Shown here: positions 1-5,916 of the stretch, piece after piece
How the letters are laid out: every line of letters starts with the position of its first letter
Numbering within the stretch: position 1 is the first letter of the stretch
Assembly (NCBI GenBank): GCA_005879255.1
Contig: VBKY01000464.1
Span: forward strand, 1 to 10,932
DNA from: Deltaproteobacteria bacterium
GTDB lineage: Bacteria; Desulfobacterota_B; Binatia; UBA9968
Direction of reading: 5' to 3'
DNA length: 10,932 bases
Made by a program: the position numbers and the translations under genes
The notes under the pieces: generated by a model
Seen by the model: the letters and a program-made list of their open reading frames with translations, nothing else
What the model was told of the DNA's origin: nothing
Database searches by the model: none

Positions 1-29
1 TGGAGCGGGCAGATCGGGTGATCAAATGA
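1..29 (+). CDS. C-terminal end of an ABC_sub_bind-family substrate-binding protein (partial, runs off left edge)
   Basis: Reading from base 3, the frame encodes ERADRVIK followed by TGA at 27-29. This matches the end of the complete gene finishing at 5720, which ends ARADRVIK, and the usual C-terminus of the ABC_sub_bind (TrpX-like, PF04392) family, where LLxRADxVI is typical. The fragment is therefore most likely the tail of a second member of that family just upstream. Only eight full codons are visible, so the call rests on this short match plus the fact that a heptamer array follows its stop codon, as at 5719. Confidence 0.6.
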
Positions 30-34
30 CGGAA

Positions 35-62
35 ATCAGAGGTCAGAAGTCAGAGGTCAGCA
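35..62. repeat. Tandem heptamer array, consensus GTCAGAG, four units
   Basis: Four consecutive 7-bp units, ATCAGAG, GTCAGAA, GTCAGAG and GTCAGCA, begin six bases after the stop codon at 27-29. The remainder of 63-199 holds no gene I can support. It contains only a weak REP-like segment (127-160) and the downstream flank of the antitoxin gene. Confidence 0.75.
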
Positions 63-126
63 CCGTAGCACGAATGGAGAAAACGTAATCCGGGGTCTTG
101 TTCCGCGATGCCCGATCGCTTTCAAT

Positions 127-160
127 CCTGGATTGCGCTGCGCTGCATCCACGCTACAGG
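127..160. repeat. REP-like imperfect palindrome
   Basis: The segment has outer CCTG/CAGG and inner GGAT/ATCC complementary ends around a GCGCTGCGCTGC core. It resembles dispersed extragenic palindromes that combine a GGATT...ATCC motif with ACGCTAC. It lies downstream of both the plus-strand fragment at the left edge and the minus-strand antitoxin gene. Membership in a dispersed family is inferred, because only one copy is in the window. Confidence 0.35.
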
Positions 161-199
161 GTTCCTATCGGTCGTCGTAGAGTTTAGAAACGGTGATGT

Positions 200-490
200 T
201 TAGCGAGCCAAAGCATCGACAACCGCCTGGGGATTGGAGGCCGCTACTCTTAACAGCGCTTGCGCGGGGCCTTCGGGGCGTCGACGGCCCTGCTCCCAGT
301 TCTGAAGCGTTGATACACTGACTCCGATCATCGCGGCAAAGTCTCCTTGAGACAGACCCAGTTTGCTTCGAATGGCTTTAACATCCACCGGCTTCAGATT
401 GAAAACACGGGAAGCTTTCATTTCACCGCGCCGTATTTTCCCAGCTTGTTTCACACTGGCGACGAGTTTTGCGAATTCTGTCTTGTTCAT
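200..490 (-). CDS. Type II antitoxin, NadS/HigA-like XRE-family DNA-binding protein
   Basis: This 96-residue protein has a helix-turn-helix domain at about residues 36-80, including LSQGDFAAMIGVSVSTLQNW and the following EQGRRRPEGPA, typical of NadS/HigA antitoxins. In this family the antitoxin neutralises the partner RelE-type toxin and represses its own operon. The start at 490 is chosen because AAGGAG lies at 504-499, eight bases upstream, and because the ATG overlaps the toxin stop codon (ATGA at 490-487). A longer open frame continues upstream to 658 but only shadows the toxin gene. The order, toxin first and antitoxin second, is that of HigBA/NadRS-type modules. The Lys/Arg-rich N-terminal segment (residues 1-35) before the helix-turn-helix is usual for the family. 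Confidence 0.85.
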   Translation of the reverse strand: MNKTEFAKLVASVKQAGKIRRGEMKASRVFNLKPVDVKAIRSKLGLSQGDFAAMIGVSVSTLQNWEQGRRRPEGPAQALLRVAASNPQAVVDALAR

Positions 491-804
491 TTTAGATTCT
501 CCTTGACGAGTTTGTTCAAAGTTCTCAATTGTACCGGCGTGAGGTCCTCTTGGCGGCTTTTGGCGTATATGAAAAGCATGTAGATCACTTCGCCGCCGCG
601 CTGCCAGTAATAGATCAATCTTGTTCCTCCGCGTTTTCCTTTTCCCGGCAAGCTCCACCGAAACTTTCGAAGTCCACCACTACCGGGAATGAGATCGCCG
701 GCATCGGGACGGTGCATCAATGCGAGCTGTAATGAGCGGTAGTCATCGTCCGAAAACAAATTTAGCACCGCGCGGGTGAAGACCGGCGTCTCAACGAACC
801 GCAT
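487..804 (-). CDS. Type II toxin, RelE/ParE superfamily (HigB/NadR-like)
   Basis: This 105-residue protein carries the pattern of the RelE/HigB group: an N-terminal FVETPVFTRAV segment, RPDAGDLIPGSGGLRKFRW at residues 32-50, GKRGGTRLIYYW at 56-67, and YMLFIYAKSRQEDLTPVQL at 75-93. Relatives are usually ribosome-dependent mRNA interferases; that activity is known for the family and not shown here. The length is normal and the gene appears intact. It is co-transcribed with the antitoxin gene through a 4-bp ATGA overlap. No clear Shine-Dalgarno sequence precedes the ATG at 804, and a TATAGT box lies only five bases upstream, so the message could be leaderless. The neighbouring ubiD gene is divergent. 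Confidence 0.85.
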   Translation of the reverse strand: MRFVETPVFTRAVLNLFSDDDYRSLQLALMHRPDAGDLIPGSGGLRKFRWSLPGKGKRGGTRLIYYWQRGGEVIYMLFIYAKSRQEDLTPVQLRTLNKLVKENLK

Positions 805-809
805 AATGA

Positions 810-834
810 ACTATACGTCATTGGCGCATACTAT
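810..834 (-). promoter_or_regulatory. Possible toxin-antitoxin promoter with paired ACTAT boxes
   Basis: On the minus strand TATAGT occupies 815-810, one mismatch from the -10 consensus, but no good -35 box sits at the usual distance. The 5-mer ACTAT (plus strand) occurs at 810-814 and again at 830-834, exactly 20 bp apart, about two helical turns. Such spacing would suit an autorepressor bound to one face, as type II antitoxins often do. The motif is short, so chance is possible. Confidence 0.3.
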
Positions 835-881
835 GGAAGTCCCGTTAGACGATTAGAGGGTTGACTTTTTCGAAGCGGCTC

Positions 882-899
882 TGTCATCGTGGGATGACA
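882..899. promoter_or_regulatory. Perfect hyphenated palindrome upstream of ubiD-like gene
   Basis: TGTCATC (882-888) and GATGACA (893-899) are perfect 7-bp inverted repeats around a 4-base spacer, ending 34 bases before the ATG at 934. A TTGACT box lies at 861-866, but no convincing -10 follows at 17 bp. The palindrome could be an operator in the divergent promoter region or a hairpin in the mRNA leader. No known regulator site was recognised. Confidence 0.4.
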
Positions 900-933
900 A
901 CTAAGGCACCCTTACCAAGTATGGAGAGAGAAA

Positions 934-2370
934 ATGGCAATAAATTCCTCATTAGCCTACAAAGACTTGCGTGAATATTTGACTGCGGCGGACAAGCTCG
1001 GCGAATTGCGCGTCGTCAACGGCGCGGATTGGGATCTCGAGCTCGGTGCAATCACCGAAGTCGCCGCTCGCGCGACGAATCCAAAGGTCGTCCTCTTCGA
1101 TAATATTAAGGGCTACCCGAGAGGGTTCCGCGTCGTTACCAATCCTGTCTGTTCTGCAGCGACCACGGCATTAGCATTCGGCTTAGACCCCAAGCTCACC
1201 GGACTCGACATCATTCGCGCGTGGAAAGATAAACTTGGCAGCCAGAAGCCGATCAAGCACGTCGAAGTTTCGCAGGGTCCTATTACGGAGAACGTCGAGA
1301 GCGGCGACAGAGTCGATCTGCTGAAATTTCCGACGCCACGATGGCACGAGCATGACGGCGGGCGCTACATCGGCACGGGCTGCATGGTGATCATGGAGGA
1401 CCCCGACGGCGAATGGGTCAATGCAGGCACTTACCGTGTTTGCGTGCATGACAAGAATACGCTCGGCATTTGGATTTCACCGGGGAAACACGGACGGTTG
1501 ATTCGCGAGAAGTACTGGGCGCAGGGAAAACCTTGCCCCGTCGTAATTAGCTTCGGCCAAGATCCTATTCTCGCGAAAGTTGCAAGCTGGTACGAAGCCT
1601 GGGGCGTGTCGGAATTGGAAATCGCCGGATGGTTATTCGGCGAGCCGGTCAAAGTCATTCGCGGCAAAGAAACCGGGTTGCCGATTCCCGCAACATCGGA
1701 ATTGGCGGTGGAAGGCTTTATTGTGCCGCCTAGCGAAGACAGCCGCGCCGAAGGGCCGTTCGGCGAATGGACGGGTTACTACGCTTCGGGCACTCGCAAC
1801 GAACCCGTTGTGAAAGTCAAAAATGTTTTTTATCGAAACGACCCGATCATCTTAGGCATGCCGCCTGGGATCTCCGGCAAGTCGGTGCCGCTGAGTGCCG
1901 CGAATGTCTGGCTTGCGCTGGAGAAAGCGGGCGTGACCGACGTGCAAGGCGTGTGGGAGTATGTCACGAGATACATCACGGTCATCTCGATCAAACAGAA
2001 ATACGGCGGACACGTAAAGCGCGCGGCGATGGCCATGCTCGGGTCGACCTCCGGCTACCATCGGCGCTTTGTCATCATCGTCGACGACGATGTCGATCCG
2101 TCTAATATCGACGATGTTCTGTGGGCGCTGGCGACGCGCAGCGATCCGGCGACGGCGATCAATGTCATTACAGAAGCGTGGAGCACGCCGCTCGACCCGC
2201 GCATCGCGCCCGAGGCGCGCTCGGCGCGCAACTTTACGAATTCGGTCGCGATCATCAACGCCTGCCAGCCCTACCACTGGAAGGATCAATACGCGAAGAC
2301 TTGCTACTTCCCGGAGGAGACGCGCAAGAAGACGTATGAGAAGTGGAAGGAAGTGTTGAGATTGGAGTAG
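934..2370 (+). CDS. UbiD-family prenylated-FMN-dependent (de)carboxylase
   Basis: This 478-residue protein is of normal UbiD length. Residues known to be essential in the family align by spacing with fungal Fdc1. N163 and R168 lie in NAGTYR, H186 in SPGKHG and E229 in SELEIAG; E273 and E278 lie in EGPFGE. These correspond to the metal/prFMN ligands (N, H, E) and the catalytic Arg-Glu-Glu set. Family members reversibly decarboxylate aromatic or alpha,beta-unsaturated acids using prFMN made by UbiX; no ubiX gene is in the window. GGAGAG at 923-928 supports the ATG at 934. The stop codon lies inside an octamer array (2362-2393). Ubiquinone biosynthesis is unlikely, given the neighbouring binding proteins and Rieske oxygenase. 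A catabolic aromatic-acid role is inferred, with the substrate unknown. Confidence 0.93.
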   Translation: MAINSSLAYKDLREYLTAADKLGELRVVNGADWDLELGAITEVAARATNPKVVLFDNIKGYPRGFRVVTNPVCSAATTALAFGLDPKLTGLDIIRAWKDKLGSQKPIKHVEVSQGPITENVESGDRVDLLKFPTPRWHEHDGGRYIGTGCMVIMEDPDGEWVNAGTYRVCVHDKNTLGIWISPGKHGRLIREKYWAQGKPCPVVISFGQDPILAKVASWYEAWGVSELEIAGWLFGEPVKVIRGKETGLPIPATSELAVEGFIVPPSEDSRAEGPFGEWTGYYASGTRNEPVVKVKNVFYRNDPIILGMPPGISGKSVPLSAANVWLALEKAGVTDVQGVWEYVTRYITVISIKQKYGGHVKRAAMAMLGSTSGYHRRFVIIVDDDVDPSNIDDVLWALATRSDPATAINVITEAWSTPLDPRIAPEARSARNFTNSVAIINACQPYHWKDQYAKTCYFPEETRKKTYEKWKEVLRLE

Positions 2371-2393
2371 TGGAGTATTGGAGTGATGGAGTG
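2362..2393. repeat. Tandem octamer array, consensus NTGGAGTR, four units
   Basis: Four units, TTGGAGTA, GTGGAGTA, TTGGAGTG and ATGGAGTG, run head to tail. The first encodes the last ubiD codons and most of its stop codon, so the array begins inside the gene and fills the junction with the defective solute-binding gene downstream. Confidence 0.8.
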
Positions 2394-2401
2394 CTGATTA
2401 G

Positions 2402-2541
2402 AAGGCGACATTGTTGGTTGGATTGGCGTGTGCGATTCGTGATCGTCGTGGACAATCGAGTGGGAAAGAGCGCTTGCGGCAGCGAAGAAGGAAGGCGAGA
2501 TTTCTTTCTACGGCAGCCAGGGCTACGAAAAAATCTTCGAA
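2402..2541 (+). other. Degenerate 5' end of solute-binding gene: signal-peptide remnant and frameshifted N-terminus
   Basis: Frame 2 from 2402 encodes KATLLVGLACAI, which looks like a signal-peptide core, but it is preceded by TAG (2399-2401) and has no ATG. The matching mature N-terminus lies in frame 1, starting after TGA at 2440-2442: WERALAAAKKEGEISFYGS, homologous to the WEQTLAAAKKEG region of the next gene. A net one-base loss (or two-base gain) at about 2430-2450 would explain the break. TTG at 2411, with AGAAGG at 2400-2405, could be the relic start. Between 2443 and 2541 frame 1 has no ATG, GTG or TTG. Confidence 0.65.
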
Positions 2542-3489
2542 GTGTTTCAGCGGCGCTACTCGGAAATCAAAGTGACGTCGAACACGATTCGCCAAGGCAG
2601 TGAACATGGACAAGCCGTGATGTCCGAGCGGCGCGCCGGCAAATATATCGTCGATCTGTTCATCAACGGCGTGGTGACGCCGAACACAGTTTTCTACAAA
2701 GCCAATATACTGGAGCCGATCCGGCCGCAGCTGATTCTGCCGGAAGTCGTCGACGAATCGAAGTGGTGGAGTGGCAAACATCATTACGCGGACCCCGAGG
2801 GAAAATATGTCTTTGTATTTCAGGGAAACGTGCACGGCGGCGAGAACGCCTACAATACGAAGCTTGTGAATCCGAAAGAATTCAAATCCTACTGGGATTT
2901 CCTCGATCCGAAGTGGAAAGGTAAAATCGTTACCTATGACGTTAGCCGCGTCAGCACCGTCGCCCACGCGCTACGGTTTCTCTACAACCACCCCGACCTC
3001 GGGGCGGAGTTCGTGAGACGATTTTTCGGCGAGATGGATTTAGTTTATTCCCGCGATGAGCGGCAGATGGTCGACTGGCTGGGAACCGGCAAGTATCCCC
3101 TCGCGTTCTTTGTGAGTGATATCGAAGACGCGGCAAAGCAAGGATTGCCGGTAAAATTTTTCGAACCCGGTCACTTTAAAGAAGGCGCCTTCGTCGGTCC
3201 GTCGCAAGGGGGCGTGAATCTATTCAAGAACGCGCCGCATCCTAACGCCGCGAAAGTCGCGATCAATTGGTTGTTGTCCAGGGAAGGCCAAGACACCTAC
3301 CAAAAAGTTTATGCCCAGCTTCACGATATCCGGCAGTCGATGCGCGAGGACATTGCGATGGACGTGATCCCGCCGACGTACCGGCGGCAGAAAGGTGTGC
3401 GATACATTTACGCCGGACACCCGGAGTGGTTGGATATGGCGCCCGTCACCAAGGTGATTAAAGAGGCGCAGCAGGCAGCGAAGAAATAA
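2542..3489 (+). CDS. Extracellular solute-binding protein, family 1, 5'-defective (probable pseudogene)
   Basis: The body is clearly a paralog of the genes at 3499, 5912 and 8407. It shares MSERRAGK, LPEVVDESKWW, YADPEGKY, the YNTKLVNPKEFKSYWDFLDP block, KWKGKIV, NAPHPNAAKV and NWLLSREGQ. Relatives are periplasmic receptors of ABC importers, with a type II periplasmic-binding fold. The first available start in this frame is GTG at 2542, which lies inside the domain. Homology continues upstream in frame to 2443, but a stop codon there and a frame change separate it from a signal-peptide remnant. A protein made from 2542 would lack the signal peptide and the first strand of lobe 1, so it is unlikely to function. 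The rest of the frame is intact, so the damage is recent or an assembly error. It ends 9 bases before the next gene, whose SD overlaps its stop codon. Confidence 0.75.
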   Translation: MFQRRYSEIKVTSNTIRQGSEHGQAVMSERRAGKYIVDLFINGVVTPNTVFYKANILEPIRPQLILPEVVDESKWWSGKHHYADPEGKYVFVFQGNVHGGENAYNTKLVNPKEFKSYWDFLDPKWKGKIVTYDVSRVSTVAHALRFLYNHPDLGAEFVRRFFGEMDLVYSRDERQMVDWLGTGKYPLAFFVSDIEDAAKQGLPVKFFEPGHFKEGAFVGPSQGGVNLFKNAPHPNAAKVAINWLLSREGQDTYQKVYAQLHDIRQSMREDIAMDVIPPTYRRQKGVRYIYAGHPEWLDMAPVTKVIKEAQQAAKK

Positions 3490-3498
3490 GGGGCATCG

Positions 3499-4635
3499 AT
3501 GAAACTTAAGCTCACGTTTTTTACTGCGGCTTTCATTTTGCCCATGATCTACACTTCCACTGCATTTGCGGCGCAGACCGACGCGTGGAGAGTCGATTGG
3601 GAGCAGACTCTAGCCGCTGCGAAGAAAGAAGGCCAACTTACGCTTTACGGCAGCCCGGACTTCGAGGGGCTTTTCGGCGAGTTTCACAAGAAATACCCGG
3701 AGATCAAAATCACCGGCGTGTTCAATCGCGGCGCGGATGTCGCGAAGCGTCTGATGGCCGAGCGGCGCGCGGAGAAATATCTTGCCGATCTTTACGTCAA
3801 TGGCATGACCACCGGCTACAACGTGTTTTATAAAGCCAAAGCACTCGACCCGATCCCGCCGCTGTTGGTGCTTCCTGAGGTGACCGACGCGTCGAAGTGG
3901 TGGCGGGGCAAGCTTCACTACGTTGACCCGGAGAACCAGTATCTGCTTAACATCAACGGTGAAAACCGCATGGTCGTTGCCTTCAACACCAAACTGGTCA
4001 ATCCCGCTGAAATCAAGTCTTACTGGGATCTGCTCAATCCCAAATGGAAAGGCAAGATCGTCGCTTACGATCCGACTCTCGGAGGTTCCGGCGACGCCAT
4101 GCGCTTTTTCTATCACAGCAAAAGTCTTGGGCCTGAGTTCATCAAACGCATTCTCTTGGAGACGGATATCGTCATCAGCACCGATACGCGTCAAATGGGC
4201 GATTGGTTGGCAGGTGGGAAGTTTGCATTCTCGATTTTTGGACCGGTATCGCGCATGGATCTGGACTTGATGCAAATCCAGGGGCTCCCGGTCGGTTGGT
4301 TCAAACCAGATCAGTTGAAGGAGGGCACATATATCACCGCCGGCTCCGGAGGCGTGGCGCTGATCAACAAAGCGCCGCACCCTAACGCGGCGAAGATCGG
4401 CCTCAACTGGTTGCTCTCGCGCGAGGGACAGATCGCTTATCAGAGAATCTTTACCCAGGGAAACGACGGCCCGGATTCACTGCGCATCGACATTCCAAAA
4501 GACAAAGTGCCGAGCGGGAACCGGCGTCCGGAGGGTGATGAAAATCGCTATCCATTTGTCGACCGCGCCGAGTGGATGGACCAGGCGCCGATCAGCAAGT
4601 TTGTTAGAGAAGTGTTGGAGCAGCGAAGAAAGTAA
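3499..4635 (+). CDS. Extracellular solute-binding protein, family 1 (ABC importer receptor, intact paralog)
   Basis: This 378-residue protein is the most complete of the four paralogs. Residues 1-24 form a signal peptide: Lys at 2 and 4, a hydrophobic core, and AFA before the likely cleavage site. The mature protein opens with a W..DWEQTLAAAKKEG segment, followed by LTLYGS, MAERRAEK, LPEVTDASKWW, FNTKLVNP, KSYWDLLNPKWKGKIV, APHPNAAKI and NWLLSREGQ. These fit the SBP_bac_6/Fe(3+)-type binding-protein group, in which APHPxAAK and SxEGQ lie near the C-terminus. No Tyr-Tyr iron clamp is obvious, so an organic-acid or other anion ligand is as likely as iron. AAGGGG at 3488-3493 supports the ATG at 3499. 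No permease or ATPase is nearby. The ligand is unknown. Confidence 0.88.
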   Translation: MKLKLTFFTAAFILPMIYTSTAFAAQTDAWRVDWEQTLAAAKKEGQLTLYGSPDFEGLFGEFHKKYPEIKITGVFNRGADVAKRLMAERRAEKYLADLYVNGMTTGYNVFYKAKALDPIPPLLVLPEVTDASKWWRGKLHYVDPENQYLLNINGENRMVVAFNTKLVNPAEIKSYWDLLNPKWKGKIVAYDPTLGGSGDAMRFFYHSKSLGPEFIKRILLETDIVISTDTRQMGDWLAGGKFAFSIFGPVSRMDLDLMQIQGLPVGWFKPDQLKEGTYITAGSGGVALINKAPHPNAAKIGLNWLLSREGQIAYQRIFTQGNDGPDSLRIDIPKDKVPSGNRRPEGDENRYPFVDRAEWMDQAPISKFVREVLEQRRK

Positions 4636-4640
4636 ATTTG

Positions 4641-4756
4641 GATTTTGATTACCGATTTTGATTGGAGCAACAAAACTTGAATACACAATTTTGGATTCGA
4701 TGGCTGGATTCTATTTCCGGCAATCGAAAATCGAGAATCCAAAATCTGAAATCGGT
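4641..4756. repeat. Bidirectional heptamer repeat region (GATTTTG family in both orientations)
   Basis: GATTTTGATT occurs at 4641-4650 and 4654-4663. ATTTTGGATTC at 4688-4698 is a perfect inverted match to GAATCCAAAAT at 4735-4745. Bases 4722-4756 are five head-to-tail 7-bp units beginning AATC (AATCGAA, AATCGAG, AATCCAA, AATCTGA, AATCGGT). AATCCAA is the reverse complement of a permutation of the GATTTTG unit found at 5719-5753, so one repeat family occupies both ends of the following gene in opposite orientations. The array lies inside the N-terminal coding region of that gene. Confidence 0.75.
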
Positions 4757-5720
4757 AGGGAGCGTTGCTGTCGTTGTCACCCTCGCAATGTGCTGGGCGG
4801 TAGCCGAGGCGCAGCAGCCGGGAAGGATTCCGACGATCGGGATGCTTTACCCCGATGCGAAGCCTGGGGTTTGTCCCGACGGATTCCGACAAGGAATGCG
4901 GGAACTGGGCTATGTGGATGGGAAGAATATCGTCATCGCATTCCGCTCCGGTGAGTCGAAGCCCGAGCGGTTCCGAGAGGTCGCTGCCGATTTAGTCCGA
5001 AGTGCGCCCGATGTGATCTGGACGCACGGAATCTCCACTCTTCTTGCGGCTAAACAGGCGACCACGACGATTCCCATCGTCGTTGGAGTTTCCCGCGATC
5101 TGGTTGAACAGGGGATTGTGTCCAGTTTAGCGCGTCCTGGCGGCAACATCACCGGGATGGAGTTGCGTGACCTAGAGATTATCGGAAAACGGCTGGAGAT
5201 CCTAAAAGAAACGGTTCCCAAGGCCGCAAGCGTGGCGGTGCTAGTTGACAGCAACGATCCGAGCCACGCCAATGTCACCAAAAGTATCGAGCCGGAAGCC
5301 CGCGCATTGAACGTGCGGCTTCAGCGCGTAGAGGCGAGCGCTCCTAAGGCCTTCGACAAGGCATTCTCAGCCATGATGCAAGGCCGCGCCAACGCGCTTT
5401 TGATCCCGGAAAATGCCATGTTTTCCGCCAACCGACAGCTCATCCTGGATCTGGCAATCAGCAAGCGCCTGCCAGCCGCGGCCGGTGGTGCGCATTTTGC
5501 CGACGCCGGAAGCTTGCTGTCTTACGGCGCGAATGTTGGCGACGTGTGCCGGCGCTCCGCCACCGTTGTGGACAAGATCCTGAAAGGAAGAAAGCCCGCC
5601 GATCTGCCGTTGGAACGGGCCGAGAAGTTCGAGCTCGTCGTCAATTTAAAAACGGCAAAGCAAATCGGCGTGACGATCCCGCCGACTGTGTTGGCGCGGG
5701 CGGATAGAGTCATCAAGTGA
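4677..5720 (+). CDS. ABC transporter substrate-binding protein, ABC_sub_bind (TrpX-like, PF04392) family
   Basis: Family hallmarks appear in order: IPTIGMLYPD, GFRQGMRELGYVDGKNI, FREVAADLVRSAPDVIW, TTIPIVVGVS, ASLARPGGNITG-like SSLARPGGNITGMELRD, GKRLEILKETVP, LLSYGANVGD, VDKILKGRKPADLP, FELVVNLKTAKQIG and a terminal ARADRVIK. Relatives are periplasmic receptors of ABC importers with varied or unknown ligands. A signal peptide is present (SVAVVVTLAMCWAV core, AEA before the QQ), but about 27 residues precede it and are encoded by heptamer repeats. TTG at 4677 is preferred because GGAG lies at 4664-4667, nine bases upstream; TTG at 4662 is in frame but has no SD. No in-frame ATG exists before the hydrophobic core. 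The array may have displaced the original start. The gene ends at the TGA that opens the next heptamer array. Confidence 0.88.
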   Translation: MNTQFWIRWLDSISGNRKSRIQNLKSVGSVAVVVTLAMCWAVAEAQQPGRIPTIGMLYPDAKPGVCPDGFRQGMRELGYVDGKNIVIAFRSGESKPERFREVAADLVRSAPDVIWTHGISTLLAAKQATTTIPIVVGVSRDLVEQGIVSSLARPGGNITGMELRDLEIIGKRLEILKETVPKAASVAVLVDSNDPSHANVTKSIEPEARALNVRLQRVEASAPKAFDKAFSAMMQGRANALLIPENAMFSANRQLILDLAISKRLPAAAGGAHFADAGSLLSYGANVGDVCRRSATVVDKILKGRKPADLPLERAEKFELVVNLKTAKQIGVTIPPTVLARADRVIK

Positions 5721-5753
5721 TTTTGGATTTTCGATTTTGGATTTTGGATTCGG
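5719..5753. repeat. Tandem heptamer array, consensus GATTTTG, five units
   Basis: Five head-to-tail units run from the TGA stop codon of the preceding gene: GATTTTG, GATTTTC, GATTTTG, GATTTTG and GATTCGG. This is the same unit family as the inverted copies at 4722-4756. The array sits upstream of, and in open frame with, the next solute-binding gene. Confidence 0.8.
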
Positions 5754-5816
5754 GAAGGGAACGCACGCAGCGATATTTGCTTCGCGGTCTTATGTTCAAT
5801 GCTTGTCCTAATTATC

Positions 5817-5916
5817 ATTCCGGCCGAGCTGGCGTGATCCCCGCTTTCGCGGGGAGGCGAGGGCCGGAATCCAGGAGATTTAATCGAACCTGGATTCCCG
5901 CCTGCGCGGGAATGAC
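5817..5916. repeat. REPIN-like double palindrome
   Basis: Two REP-type hairpins face each other. The left has TCCCCGC (5838-5844) and GCGGGGA (5849-5855) around TTTC, inside outer arms ATTCCGGCC (5817-5825) and GGCCGGAAT (5862-5870). The right has TTCCCGC (5895-5901) and GCGGGAA (5906-5912) around CTGC. Their tails are inverted: GGAATCCAGG (5866-5875) and CCTGGATTCC (5889-5898), a perfect 10-bp match. The right half is the widespread REP sequence whose translation reads WIPACAGMT. Such elements are normally mobilised in trans by REP-associated transposases (RAYT); none is in the window. Confidence 0.85.

Noticed and set aside
1852..2289. Minus-strand open frame opposite ubiD, rich in Arg and Asp
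   Set aside because: Composition is that of an antisense shadow of GC-rich codons; no recognisable domain.
2343..2603. Plus-strand open frame bridging ubiD and the defective solute-binding gene
   Set aside because: It passes through the octamer array and the out-of-frame start of the solute-binding domain. It has no family motifs.
3610..4380. Long minus-strand open frame (256 codons) opposite the intact solute-binding gene
   Set aside because: It is antisense to a clearly conserved gene, lacks a ribosome site, and similar antisense frames appear opposite the paralogs (for example 2398-2967, 8989-9417), as expected from shared codon use.
4722..4756. Heptamer array as a CRISPR
   Set aside because: Units are contiguous with no spacers and only 7 bp long; no cas genes.
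4658..4954. Alternative plus-strand frame over the start of the ABC_sub_bind gene
   Set aside because: The conserved domain is in the other frame; this one encodes repeat-derived and shadow sequence only.
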